64,000 nt of DNA from Agapanthus africanus (lineage: Eukaryota; Streptophyta; Magnoliopsida; Asparagales; Amaryllidaceae): contig CM057339.1 in the NCBI GenBank assembly GCA_030015575.1, positions 771,792,809 through 771,856,808 on the forward strand, read 5' to 3'. Below are positions 53,497 to 64,000 of this stretch, piece by piece (position 1 is the stretch's first letter; each line of letters opens with the position of its first letter). A model generated the notes under the pieces. The model saw only the letters and a program-made list of their open reading frames with translations. It was not told the DNA's origin and ran no database searches. The position numbers were made by a program, and so were the translations under genes.

Positions 53497-55500
53497 ATCA
53501 GCCGTTTAGTTGTGTTAACTTCTGGCAGCGATTCTTTTGTTGCGCGACACGTATTTCAGTCGTATGCCAGTCGGTGAGGAGATTTTGCCGTCATTAGATC
53601 CTTCTAGAGATGTTGGAATTGACGTTCTCCTGGGCATGGATTGGTCAGCTACGTGTTAGGCGTCTGTGGACTACCGTGTGGAAACAGTCAGGATTTGTTT
53701 TCCCGGCGAGTCAATTCTTGTTGTACAGGTGGATAGTTGTGCCGCCTCTCACAGCTTGAATTCAGCCTTCTTCGCCAGTCAGCTTTGGAGGATATGTCGT
53801 GGATTCTTGGCGTTCATTCGAGATACCAGAGCCACATTGGGATTGTTGGACCGGGTACTTTTCGTGCAAGAGTTCTCCGACGATATTCCAGAAGAGCTAG
53901 CGAAATTCAGGGAGCTTAAGAATCTGCTGCAGAGTTGTTTGTTGGGAGGTTTGTGTGTCTGAGTGTTTCGCTTTTGGGAGTTCCTAATTCTGTTCGTTCT
54001 GGAGGATGACGATGGATTGCGGTTGTGGATTGATGGATCGTCAATTGAACCGGCTTATGGTGCGGTTAGGTATCTGTTACCTTGATTAGACGATTTCTTC
54101 GATCAGCTCCAGAGTGCGAGACTTTTTCTAAGTTTGTTTGGGATCAGGTCATCATAGTTGCGGGTTCGGAGTGATGGCATTCCGAATTTTGCTTTTGTGC
54201 GTGCTACGGGCAGTTTGTGTGTTGGTAGTGTCGTTGGACTTGCCAATGTCCTAGCAGCATTTGTGGATATGATGTACCAGATTTCTTCAGGCCGTTCCTC
54301 GACCAGCTATTGTTGTGTTTTGACGACATTCTGGTCAATTCTTTGTGTCTTGAGGAACAGGAGCAGCTTTTGAGAATGTGTTTTGCAGACATTGGTAGAG
54401 CCCAGTGGTTTGCTAGTTTCTCGGAGTGTTCCTTCAGGCTTGTTTGTGTTGACTCCTAGGTCTTGTAGTTACGGGAGACGGTTTTGTATGGTTCCGAGGG
54501 AGATCGTGACCGTACAGCTTAGACCCAGACTTGTGTTTGGACAGAGTTCCTTTGATGTTGGGTTTAACTGGTTTTTACCGCCGTTTCGTGCAGGATTACT
54601 AGAGTATGGTTGCACCGTTGACTGTGAAGACCTAGAATGGAGGTTCTTTTCTTTGAACTGAGGCATGGTGCAGAGTTCTCAGCAGTTGGAGATTCGGCTG
54701 GCAATTGCATCAGTTCTTGCTTTTGATTCGGAGCCCTTGATTGTGACAAGGTTGTGCTAAGTTAGGGATGCGTTGATGTACCTGATGATTATCGGGTAGA
54801 GACGTGAAATCCTAGAGCAAGCACATCAGTCAACTCTCTATGTTCATTCAGGTTCCACCAGCTTTGACGTGACTTGTGAGGTAGTTACAGGTGGACAGGA
54901 ATGTGAAGAGAAATTTCAGGTTTCGTCTTAAGGTGTTTGTTTGGTTTGTTGGTTGCGGCAGTTGGGATCGTCACTCGCCATTGTTAGGATACTTCTGGAT
55001 AGCTGTTATCAGGAGATATTTCAATTGGCAACCTTTAGGTGTAGTCAGGTAGTGTCGATCACCAGTCTGTTTCTCTGACTCAGCATAGTAGGATTTTTGG
55101 ACCTCAGCTTGTCTAGAGACTTTGGAGATGTTCTAGTTGGTCTTTTGAGATCCTTTATGTGAGTTAGTTGTGTTGCTTTAATTTGGCACTTCCGCCCAGA
55201 TTATAGATTATTCACCCCGTTTTCATGGTGTTGATTTTTGGCAAATACCTTCATGACTTTTTCACATGATTCAGCACAGACAATTAGTGTGGACTCGATC
55301 TTTTCGTTCACCGACAGCCATGTGTGTAAATGGTTTGGCGGGTGAAGAAACATCGGTCAAGGGTCTTGCCATCTGTGAAGAGTTCTCTTGGACGTAGCTG
55401 TATAGTGAGGGGATCACTTGGGAAACTGCGAGCGAGATTTCGGAGTTTTGTACTCTTCTCTTTGAAGGTATGCTTGGTGAAATTTTAAATTCGGGGACGA
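53497..55500 (+). pseudogene. Shattered pol remnant of element C
   Basis: Only fragments are readable: a protease landmark (GIDVLLGMDW, near 53618), an EFSDDIPEELA segment before RT (53870), an RT piece with FDDILVNS in place of the usual IDDILVYS (near 54320), and a GFYRRF-like trace (near 54575). They lie in different frames with many stops, and whole blocks (most of RT, RNase H, integrase) are missing or unrecognisable. Text before the polypurine tract (AAATTCGGGGACGAATTTTT) is the normal 3' end of such elements. Confidence 0.7.
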
Positions 55501-55508
55501 ATTTTTAT

Positions 55509-55521
55509 AAGGGGGGGTGAT
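55509..55521 (+). other. Polypurine tract of element C
   Basis: AAGGGGGGGTGAT stands directly before the LTR start at 55522. It is intact, as the recent insertion requires. Confidence 0.9.
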
Positions 55522-58500
55522 TGTAACGATTTAGAAATCGTTTTGTGCTTGTTTCTGTTTTTGGGTGAAATTCGTCGGTATTGTCAGTTTTATACCGATT
55601 GCGATCAAACGGCCATATCGAGTTACCAGCACCTAGTTTTGAGAAAATAAAGCTTGTGCGCACACTTTGAGAGTATATGGGACGTTTTGGTGCAATTTGA
55701 ATTTTTCCCATTTTTAATGTTATTTTAATCCGGTTTGCATTTTTCTGGAAATCTTTTCTTTGCAACTTTTCTTAAAAATTTCCTAAGATTAAACTTAACC
55801 ACAAGTATTATATTGTGTGGCCTAGGATTAAAATGGAATTAGAAAAGAAAAGAATTGAAAAGAAAGGATTAGAAGATGCATGCATGTGTTGACTAGGGTT
55901 TGAATGCATTAATTGTAGGAAATAGCTAGGAAATTCCCTCTCTCTCTCTTCCCTCCTCACTTGGCCGAGCTCTCCTCCCTCTCTCCTGCCTTGTGCTTTA
56001 TTCTCTTGCTTTTCCTCACAAAAACATTCACAAATCCCTCATTGTTCATTCAAAGTTCACAAAAATCATAACTTTGTGCATGTTTTTCCATTTTCTTGGC
56101 TTGGAGCATGCTAGCTTGGGATCTTGGTGTTCTTTTGGTATAGGTATATTCTCTTACTGATTATTTAGATGCTTTTTAGTGTAACTTAGTTGTTTGTTTG
56201 CAGTTTAGATTGTTTAATTAGGATTTGTTGCGAAATATCGTATTTTGATGTCGGATTGTGGTTTCTAGGACCTGCTGTGATCTGGGTTGTTTACTGCAAA
56301 ATTAAACATAGTGAGTGTGTTGTACTAGAGGACCTGGAGCACCACCATCAACACGACACCCATCCCACCGGCCTGGGCCGGCGACAGCAAGAGGAGGGGC
56401 CGGCGACGCCGGCCATCTTGTAGAGTTAGGGTTTGGTGTTTTGTCTGTAGGTGTCTGCTAGGGTTTGGGTTCCTCTGGTCTTGTTGAAATTGTTTAGTTT
56501 TCACAGTAGCAAAATTTGGGGTCAATTGTGCAGTTTCTAGTGTTTCGTGTTCGTGCGATACGTGTTACGACACGCGTCGTGCCGTTTTCGTGATTTCGCT
56601 CTTAGGTTGTTTTCGTCGTGTTGCTACTCTCGTTAGCCACGATACGAACACTTAAGAGGTGGTTGTGTGTTGTTGTGTCGGGTAGATATAGCTAGTTCGT
56701 ATTTCGTAGCTATTATTGATATATATATTGTTGTTGTTTATATGTTGCAGGTTCGCAGACGAGGACTACGGACACTGCCACAGGGGGATTCAGGTGGTAG
56801 ATTTCATCTAGCTTGGAGTGTGGGTGAGTAGATTTAACATCTACAGGGGAATCGCCCGCATGGCGTTATGCGTCTGGGCTAGAAACCTTTACCTTTGTCG
56901 CATATTCTATATCATGTTTAGAATTGCGCATATACCTGACTGCTTAGTGATAGTTGTGATTGGATTAGTACCCTTAGGACACTGCACTATTATTGACGGC
57001 TCAGATTGCGAGAGCACTGATTTGATGCCACACACACCGTCAATAATTGCCATGTCATACACGACCATATTTTAGAAATGCTATTGTATGGTTAGGAACA
57101 TTGTGACTTTTGATACATATTTCCTATTGTTATATTAGACTTGACATGCTAGTTCCTGTTTACCTATAGGATGTTGTATCAGTAGGGCTAGATACATATA
57201 CACCTAGGGACATGGATACAGGTGTACATGTATTTCATACTTATACCTGATAGGTATACTACATCATGACATTGATACTTCCATACCTTATTCATACCTG
57301 ATAGGTATATCACATCAGTATACAGGCAGGTTTACATGTATTTCATATTTATACCTGATAGGTATATCACATCATCATGTTATAGGTAGATACCTATATT
57401 TCTGCTTTACGATTCATGTATTCATTTATTATCTGGTGAATGCTATACTTTACATTTATACGCTTTCATTACAGTTTCATATTGCGTATACTTTATTCAT
57501 GGATTATCGCATTGTTATATGGATTTTTCATGATGTTTTCTGGATTTGGGACCCGTGGTAGTTCATGAAATTATGCATACATGAAGACCCGGTTTCCTTG
57601 AGATGATATTATAGCATCCACCATGAGATTTATCGGTGCAGATATATATATCCTATGCGAGGAGGCGTCGAGAGCCGCATGAGGATACATGGTGGGGCCC
57701 GGAGGTACCCCGAAGCTAGAATGTTGTCGGAGTGAGCCGATGTCGCATTGAGGCGATGAGGCCTAGGGGAGCCATACTTTCCGGTGACATTACCAGAGAC
57801 TCGGCGGATATCAGGGGGATACCGTTGGGAGTCATGGGCGTATCGATACGTCGAGAGGCGAGGGGCAGAGCGAGGCACTCGAGCTCTCGTGATAGCGTAT
57901 GATACGTACTTATCAGTTTTCTGTGTCGATGCTTGACACATTGGTTTTTATGATATTCCTAAATACTCTTGTATATATAACAGGGGATTGAGCCGCTGTT
58001 ATATATGCCTTTACACCAATATTAGTGGAATGGGACGCTAATATATGTGTACTGCCCTCATCATATTTATATATGTCATTATATTTAGGATGTTAGAACT
58101 GTGCTGGAGATTTGACTTGAGATTCATGAGATTCATTGGGATTGGATGATGATATCGTACACACTAGAGATGTGAGATCCACTTAGTGTGGTACATATGA
58201 TATATTGTGAGATATACTGAGATTGTACAGACGAGACATGTGGGATCCACTAGCTGTTGTACATGTGATATAGGTGAGAGATACCTGATATTGTACAGAC
58301 GAGACATGTGGGATCCACTAGCTGTTGTACATGAGATATATGGGAGATATACCAGATATTGTACATACGAGAGATGTGAGATTCACTTGCGTGGTACATT
58401 TGATATGATAGATATACTGACGTTGTACATACTAGATGTGTGAGATCTACTTGACTTGTACATTCGCCACTTATGTGAGATACTTTTGATATTGTGTAGT

Positions 58501-59545
58501 TTGAGGAGATGTGACACTTAGACGATATGAGAGCGGATTTGGTGATTGATTGAGGATTGGGATATTGATTTGTCTAGATGGATTTGATCCTACCACGATG
58601 TCAGGATGCCGTGGATTTGACATATTTCACTGCATACCTCATCTTTATATACTTGTGCACTGTGTTATGTATTAGGAGTACCTGTGAGCGTACCTTCCTG
58701 AGAGTTGCACATTTACTTTCTCATATCCCCAGAGCATGATTATTGCATACTGTTGTCACATTATTATTGCAGGATATATTGGTGGTACTTGAGAGTGTAC
58801 TTTCCATTTTTACGTACTCATGACATGTTATTATTACTGAAATGGACATATATTAGATTCATGCTGTACGTTCATTCTCGCGATTACCTGCATATGTTAT
58901 TTACTATTCACGAGTTGGCAACTCACCCCCGTTGTGCCACAGGTTTTGCTGGAGTTTTCCCCAAAGTAGTCAAGGCAAGCTATTCAGCTTTTTCAGCTAT
59001 TCACTCATCTATCATCTTTTGGGTTGCGGATACCACTTCGCCTGTTAGAGTGCAGTTTTGCCAGGTGGGTTATGTGGTCATCTGGGTGTATTGTATATTC
59101 GTTGTATATTGTACTCTCCATCTACTAGCAGTTATTGTGACTTAGAGACTTGGTGAGGACGAGTTTGTACATATTGTGGATTTGAGATTTTATACAGTTC
59201 CTTTCTTTTGTCTCTTATTTCTTCGCTACGGCGTCGTATATCTGTTGTGGTGTTGTTTTCCGCCGTTGGGCGTGGATTTTGCTCCCGTTTGGGATGCTTT
59301 ACTTTATATTCATGTTGTACCCTTTTTAGGGGCTGGTTTTATAAAGGAGGTGCTGCCAAAATTTTAAAGAAAATGTGGACTATTTAAAGAATTTGGGTTG
59401 TGATTTCAAATGTTTCCAAAACTTTATATTATCTTTTCCGTATTTTTATGGTTTAGATTTCTGGGTTTTGGCTTTCTTTTACTGCGTTACGTCTGGAGGC
59501 GTTGCGTAGTATTAGGGCCCTCACGTACCTTTTTGGGTCGTGACA
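55522..59545 (+). repeat. 3' LTR of element C (4,024 bp)
   Basis: It is nearly identical to the 5' LTR. Differences seen by eye include bases near 55740, 56173, 56515-56521, 58160-58171, 58328, 58632, 58847 and 59377-59386. Confidence 0.95.
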
Positions 59546-59550
59546 GTCTC

Positions 59551-60957
59551 CTAACTCTAGAATTGGTAGGGTTGCTTGCCGCTCTCGTAGGGGTCTAGGG
59601 ATGTGGGTTTGGCTATTCATCGCGACCGTGGAATCCGTGTTTTATACTGGCTTAAATTAAAACACGGAATTCCTAGTATATCCAATATTTCATATATGTT
59701 CTTCTGCTGCTGATATCTGTGATGTGATCACTGCTTATTCTGAGACGAATTCTTATATTATATATATATATATATATATATGATTTATATTATATATTGA
59801 TGCTTTCGTTTCATATGTGATGCTTGGGAAGCAAAATTATTGGGACTTCGTTAATGAGATTAATGAAAGAAAAAGAAACCTAAAAATGCTGTAGAAACTT
59901 TTTTTAAAAACTGGTAGCTCTAGTTCTTGTTTTGCATAGCGGTATTCCTTGTAGAATATCCAGTACCTTATTCGATAAGGAAAGAACCGAGATCCCTTCA
60001 CCGGGAGTGACCTCTTTAGCAAAACTAGCAGATGCTACAAACTCGGATTATCTTTTTGATTGATTTTATAGTTTTTGCTTTGCATAGTGGTATTTGTGAA
60101 ATATCCTGCACCTTATTCGATAAGAAAAGAGTCGAGATCCTTTCACCGGGAGTGACCTCTTTAGCAGAACTAGTAAAAGCCTAAAAAACACTCCTTTTCA
60201 AAAATCACTAGATTCTACAACGATATCAAGTTCATTACGCAAAAGGTTTTCTGAAAAACCTGTCGTAGCCCTCCGTCATTTCAGATAAGTCCTACTTAGT
60301 ATTCGTGCTACGTTTGTTGACCTCCGTTAAGGCGTAGTGTGCGGTAGCTGACTACTATTTATCTGCTCATGCATATGATGCGGATTGGATTAGGGTAGTC
60401 GTACGGCCTTGTTGACTCCGTCAAGGGTCGTGCGGGTGAGTTTAATTCAATCAAGAAATGACGGGTTGGACTTGACTAGCAGCCTATGGTTTGTTGACCT
60501 CCGTCAAGGTCATAGGACGCTAAGGGAAAAATATTATCGGGAATTTCAAGTGTTGAAATTTGCAATGAGATTGCATACCTTCTATGAGATAGTTGGATCC
60601 CGATACCCACTGCGAGTAAGAGTTACTCCTGGGAGAGTTTTACACATTACAATTAGCCGATCAAGTAGGTGTCTAGAAAGGTGTTAACGGGGCTATGTCC
60701 CTGGGAAAACGAGGTTTATTTTAATTAGGTCCGTGCGAAAGTACGGGGAACCTCTCTCAAAGTACCGACACTAGCCTGGCCGAAAGATTGGCGAACTTGT
60801 AGAGTGTAATTAATCTCGGCTAGTCTTACCTTTTAGGGTTTGAAGGAAGATTTGATAGAAATAGTGGGAGTCATCCTGATTAGATAAAATAATAACCAAT
60901 CTAATCTTACAAAGAGCGCACGCAGAGTGTTTTCTTCTCTCTCTCCTGGTAGCGACC
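59551..60957 (+). other. Copia internal leader, part 3
   Basis: It continues the Copia region after element C. It contains a TA microsatellite (59760-59781), a direct repeat of about 105 bases (59923-60029 and 60071-60173, both with ATCC-TTTCACCGGGAGTGACC-like text), and three copies of TTGTTGACCTCCGTCAAGG (60313, 60408 and 60490), each a small TTGAC/GTCAA inverted repeat. No coding domain is seen. Confidence 0.5.
59760..59781. repeat. TA microsatellite
   Basis: About eleven TA dinucleotides occur in a row in the Copia leader. Confidence 0.9.
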
Positions 60958-61415
60958 ATGTCACGTCTTAATCAAGATAATAATATGGATGCATTGACCA
61001 AACCTGCTTATTATACTGTGCTAGGGAATGTTAGTTCCGCTCCATCTTATAATTGTTATAAGTCCGAGAAGGAAATTGGGGAATATCCGGATTCCCATGC
61101 CATCCAAACGAAGAAAGTGCATGTTGATGTATCTTCTTCGGGTGTGTTCATTACCGAGAACTGTTTCTCAGTATCCTCTGCGTCCTGGGTATGTGATACC
61201 GGATCAGGATCCCACATATGTAATCTGTTACATGGGCTACTGAAAGGTAGAGAACTGAGAATGAGTGATATGTCTCTAAGTGTTAGAGAATGGTGCAATT
61301 GTTGCAGCCAAATCAGTTGGCAAATATCACCTTGTATTAATACATTGATTCTGAATGAATGTTATTACATACCGAACCTGATATACAACATTACATCGGT
61401 TTCTTTATTAAGTTA
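60958..61415 (+). pseudogene. Copia gag end and protease remnant
   Basis: An ATG at 60958 opens a frame whose first 70 residues show no capsid domain or knuckle. Near 61190 it passes into a Copia protease (WVCDTGSGSHIC, where the active site is DTG), with the far landmark CYYIPNLIYNITSVS before a stop at about 61414. The gag core is therefore deleted. Confidence 0.7.
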
Positions 61416-61570
61416 AAGAAGGATATAATTTTGTATTAGCGGATAATGTTGTGAACATTTTCCTGAATCAAGAGTTGATTCAATCGGGCACCATATATAA
61501 TAGCATATACGTTCTAAATCAAACCACAGTTCAAAGTGTATAGATCACACACTAGAGGAGTAGTTCATAA

Positions 61571-61942
61571 ATGAACGAATTCTTCTTGTGGCATTGTAGA
61601 CTAGGTCATACCAACGCGACACGACCAGCTAAGTTACATAAAGATGAATATAAGAATCTGTTCGAATTTTCATCTTATGATATTTTCCAGTCTTGTCTCA
61701 AAGGTAAAATGACCAATACTCCGTTTACTGGAAACAGAGAAAGAGTTACTGAACTCTTGGGACGCATACATGATGATGTATACGGTCCTATGTCTACAAA
61801 TGCTAAGATTGGATCTTTGTACTTCATTATATTCATCGACTATCTCTCAGGATTCGGACATATTTTCCTGTTGAAACACAAGTCTGAAATTTTTGAGAAA
61901 TTCAAGGAATATAAGCTTGAAGTTGAAGAACCAGACGGGTAG
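61571..61942 (+). pseudogene. Copia integrase N-terminus and core
   Basis: LWHCRLGHTN and SCLKGKMTN form the zinc region (one Cys seems replaced). The core has a first Asp in IHDDVYGP, then FIIFIDYLSGFGHIFLL where a conserved IN core Asp lies. The frame stops at 61940. Downstream in other frames HNGASGRRYRTL (near 62060) is the site of the catalytic Glu, which here reads Gly, so the enzyme is dead twice over. Confidence 0.75.
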
Positions 61943-62399
61943 AAGTATTAAGTCCTTCGATGAGATCGAGGAGCAGAATATTTGGGCATGGATTTCCTGG
62001 ATTTTCTAAAAGGAGAATGTGATTCTCTCTCAGCTTACTCCTTCGTATACACCACTGCACAATGGTGCATCGGGGCGGAGGTATCGCACCCTATGAGATA
62101 TGGCGTGCTCTATGATGAGTACTGCTGAGTTACCTATTTCCTTTTGGGGTTATGCACTTGAGAAGCTGCATACCTATTGAATGTGGTTCCATCCAAATCA
62201 GTGCCTACCACTCCATATGAGATATGAAATGGGAAGAGACCATGTCTTAAACAAGCTAAGATATAGGGTTGTCCGGCCTATGTTGAAAAGAAAAATCCGG
62301 ACAAACTCGAGGCAAGGTCAGTTCTGTATAAGTTTGTTAGGATATCCCAAACATTTGTGAGGGAATATTTTCTACCACCCTGAGGAGCAAAAGTTTGTT

Positions 62400-63563
62400 T
62401 CTCAGCATGCCACCTTTTTAGAAAAGGAATTTCTTGTGAAAAAATTAGCGGTCATGAGGTAGAACTGGAAGGGGTTCCAGCTATACAAACTAACAGCTGA
62501 TGATTTGGTGAAACCAAAGGATTCAATAGTCTCCAACGAACCTCATCCTCTCCGCGAATCTGGTAGGGTTCCTCATAAAGTTGAGAGATACTACGGTCTT
62601 CTCGGTGACAGTGGGAGCGAGGATTGCATCATGATTGATGATGGCCCAACTAGGTTCAGGCAGGCCATCACGAGTGGCGACTCTGTGAAAAGGCTGGATG
62701 CTATGAGATCAAAGATGGAATCCATGTACACCAACAAAGTATGACTTTGCATGTTGCACCTGAAGGGGTAAAACCCATCGGAGCAAATGGATCTTGAGAA
62801 GATTCTTGGTGTAAATGGAAAAGTTGAGACTTTCAAAGCTATGTTTAAGTCCATCAGGAACAATGCAAGCATCTCGGAGTTGGAACATTTGTTTTGATAT
62901 GGCAGTCAAAGTGTTTGACTTCATCAAAAGGGTAGATGAACCTTGTATATACAAGAGGGCTGTAGAGTGTGAGGTTGTCTTCCACGTATTGTACGTAGAT
63001 GACATACTCATGATAGGAAAGTGTTTCCTATGCTACATTCGGTCAAGCTCTTCTTATCACAAGGATTCTCAATTGAAGATCGGAATGATACCTACTACAT
63101 CTTGTGAATTATGATCTATGGTGATAGATCTAAGTGGATGTTGGGAGTGTCCCAAATCCAGGTACATTAACATTATACTAAAGGGGTTTAGTATGGAGGA
63201 TTCTAAGCGTGGTGGTTCGCCCACTTACTCATGGATCACTCGCGTGCAAGGGATACCCTATGATTCGGCGGTAGGCTCTATCATGTATGCGATGTTATGT
63301 ACCAGACCAGATGTAGACGACTCACTAGGTGTAGTGATCAGGAATCAATCGGATCTTGGGAGAATAACCGGACAGCTGTGTAGGACATTCTTAAGTACTT
63401 GAGAAGCACTAAAAGAGAGTTCTTGGTTCCAGCTTCCAGTGTGATAAGTTCGACTGAAATTCAGTCACAGGAATTGTCTTTACCCTCAGTGGAGGGACGA
63501 TATGATTGGAAGAGTTTCAAGCTAGATATTGTGGCATTCTAGACGATAAAGACTAAATACATT
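62400..63563 (+). pseudogene. Copia RT and RNase H remnant
   Basis: SQHATFLEKEFL (near 62400) marks the integrase-RT linker. A frame at 62505-62744 holds the start of RT (SGRVPHKVERYYG, MESMYTNKV). The middle of RT is deleted; the catalytic YVDD follows at 62992-63003 in LYVDDILMIG. The RNase H approach (PYDSAVGSIMYAM) is at 63259, and WKSFK and TKYI remnants reach 63563, where coding similarity ends exactly at a new LTR start. Frame changes and stops are numerous. Confidence 0.8.
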
Positions 63564-64000
63564 TGTAATACCCGGTTCGTTTGCACGTCAATATCCGTAT
63601 TTATGTAAATTGTTGCTTACAAAATTTTTTTATTTATATTTAAAATTATTTTATTTAGTCTAATTCCCTTTTCTATTTCCTAAGGTTTTAACCCAAACCT
63701 TATCTCTCTTTTCCCAAACTCTAGCCCTATTTCCATTTTTACTTTTCCTATTTTCCCTCACAGCCCGGCCCACCTCCTTTTCCTTTATTTTTTTTCAGCC
63801 GGCCCACTTCCCTATCTTTCTTTCCTCATTTTATTTAATTATTCCGGCCCAAACTCTTCCCCGGCCCACGAATCTTTCCCAACGCGCCCGACCCGACCCG
63901 TTCTCATCTCTTCTCCCCAACTTAACTCCTTTTCCCGCTCTCCCGCTCCTTTCTCCTTCCTCGTGCCCACGTCGTCGCCAACGCCCCCGCTCGCGACCAC
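63564..64000 (+). repeat. Start of another LTR, runs off the window
   Basis: TGTAATACCCGG begins exactly where the Copia RNase H is cut. The following 430 bases are C/T-rich with repeated GGCCCA words and look like an LTR with a promoter-leader zone. If it is an LTR, ACATT (63559-63563) should recur after its far end. The orientation is assumed from the TG start. Confidence 0.5.

Larger units (their letters stand above)
48499..59545 (+). mobile_element. Element C: very young Gypsy derivative with decayed interior
   Basis: The two LTRs are each 4,024 bp (48499-52522 and 55522-59545) with about a dozen substitutions and two compensating one-base indels by eye. Between them are 3.0 kb: a Met-tRNA primer site, a Gag with most of its core missing, short unrecoverable protease and RT traces, and a clean polypurine tract. 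It is a chromovirus-like element by Gag knuckle, protease context and 3' end (GGGGACGAATTTTTATAAG). Its interior must have been defective before it was copied here. Confidence 0.95.

Noticed and set aside
61056-61298. Minus-strand ORF in the Copia protease
   Set aside because: It is a shadow frame of the protease on the + strand.

Overview
The window is plant nuclear DNA, almost certainly from a repeat-rich (heterochromatic or pericentromeric) part of an angiosperm chromosome. The evidence is a stack of plant-type LTR retrotransposons: Ty3/Gypsy elements of the Tat lineage with a second, archaeal-like RNase H, chromodomain Ty3/Gypsy elements resembling Tekay/Del, and a Ty1/Copia element. They have initiator-Met-tRNA primer sites, TATA boxes, polypurine tracts and 5-bp target-site duplications. 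I see no intact host gene, no rRNA or tRNA gene, and nothing bacterial. I do not name a species.

Layout. (1) 1-1266: the 3' end of a Tat element on the + strand (copy 1), with a complete 3' LTR at 543-1266. (2) 1267-3480: about 2.2 kb of AT-rich, apparently single-copy DNA, ending in the broken first exon of a small secreted cysteine-rich protein gene (3307-3482). (3) 3481-34315: a second copy of the same Tat family on the minus strand ('outer element'). It has a truncated 3' LTR, an antisense gene with its own TATA box and an intron, and an array of hairpin repeats. A 21.9-kb Tat element of another family ('inner element', 6721-28654, + strand, flanks GTAGG/ATAGG) splits it. The inner element is itself interrupted by a 3.2-kb solo LTR (19965-23145, minus strand, perfect ATGAT duplication). 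(4) About 34.4-63.56 kb: a decayed Copia element (LTR end at 36603, Met-tRNA primer site, pol remnants to 63563). Two chromovirus-type Gypsy derivatives split it: element B (36750-46982, perfect GTATG duplication) and element C (48499-59545, perfect GTCTC duplication). (5) From 63564 another LTR-like sequence cuts the Copia RNase H and runs off the window.

How the parts relate. None of these elements looks able to move on its own. The inner element keeps a recognisable gag-PR-RT-RH-aRNH-IN series but has at least eleven stop codons and two frame changes. The outer element, B, C and the Copia each lack most or all of the gag core. Element C has LTRs of identical length (4,024 bp) with only about a dozen differences by eye, yet its pol is wreckage. 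It was probably copied recently by enzymes made elsewhere.

The most unusual signal is RNA-like structure in the non-coding parts of the two Tat families. The inner element carries at least fourteen hairpins with different but self-complementary stems around a near-constant 9-10-nt loop (19048-19590 and 24066-24236), a second hairpin family with a compensatory base-pair change, two CCC-GAAA-GGG hairpins, and a dense field of unrelated micro-palindromes, many with the loop AAA, in its LTRs. The outer element has its own hairpin-unit array. In both families these arrays lie between the 3' end of pol and the 3' end of a convergent antisense ORF with its own TATA-like box. That shared plan is the best candidate here for an undescribed system.
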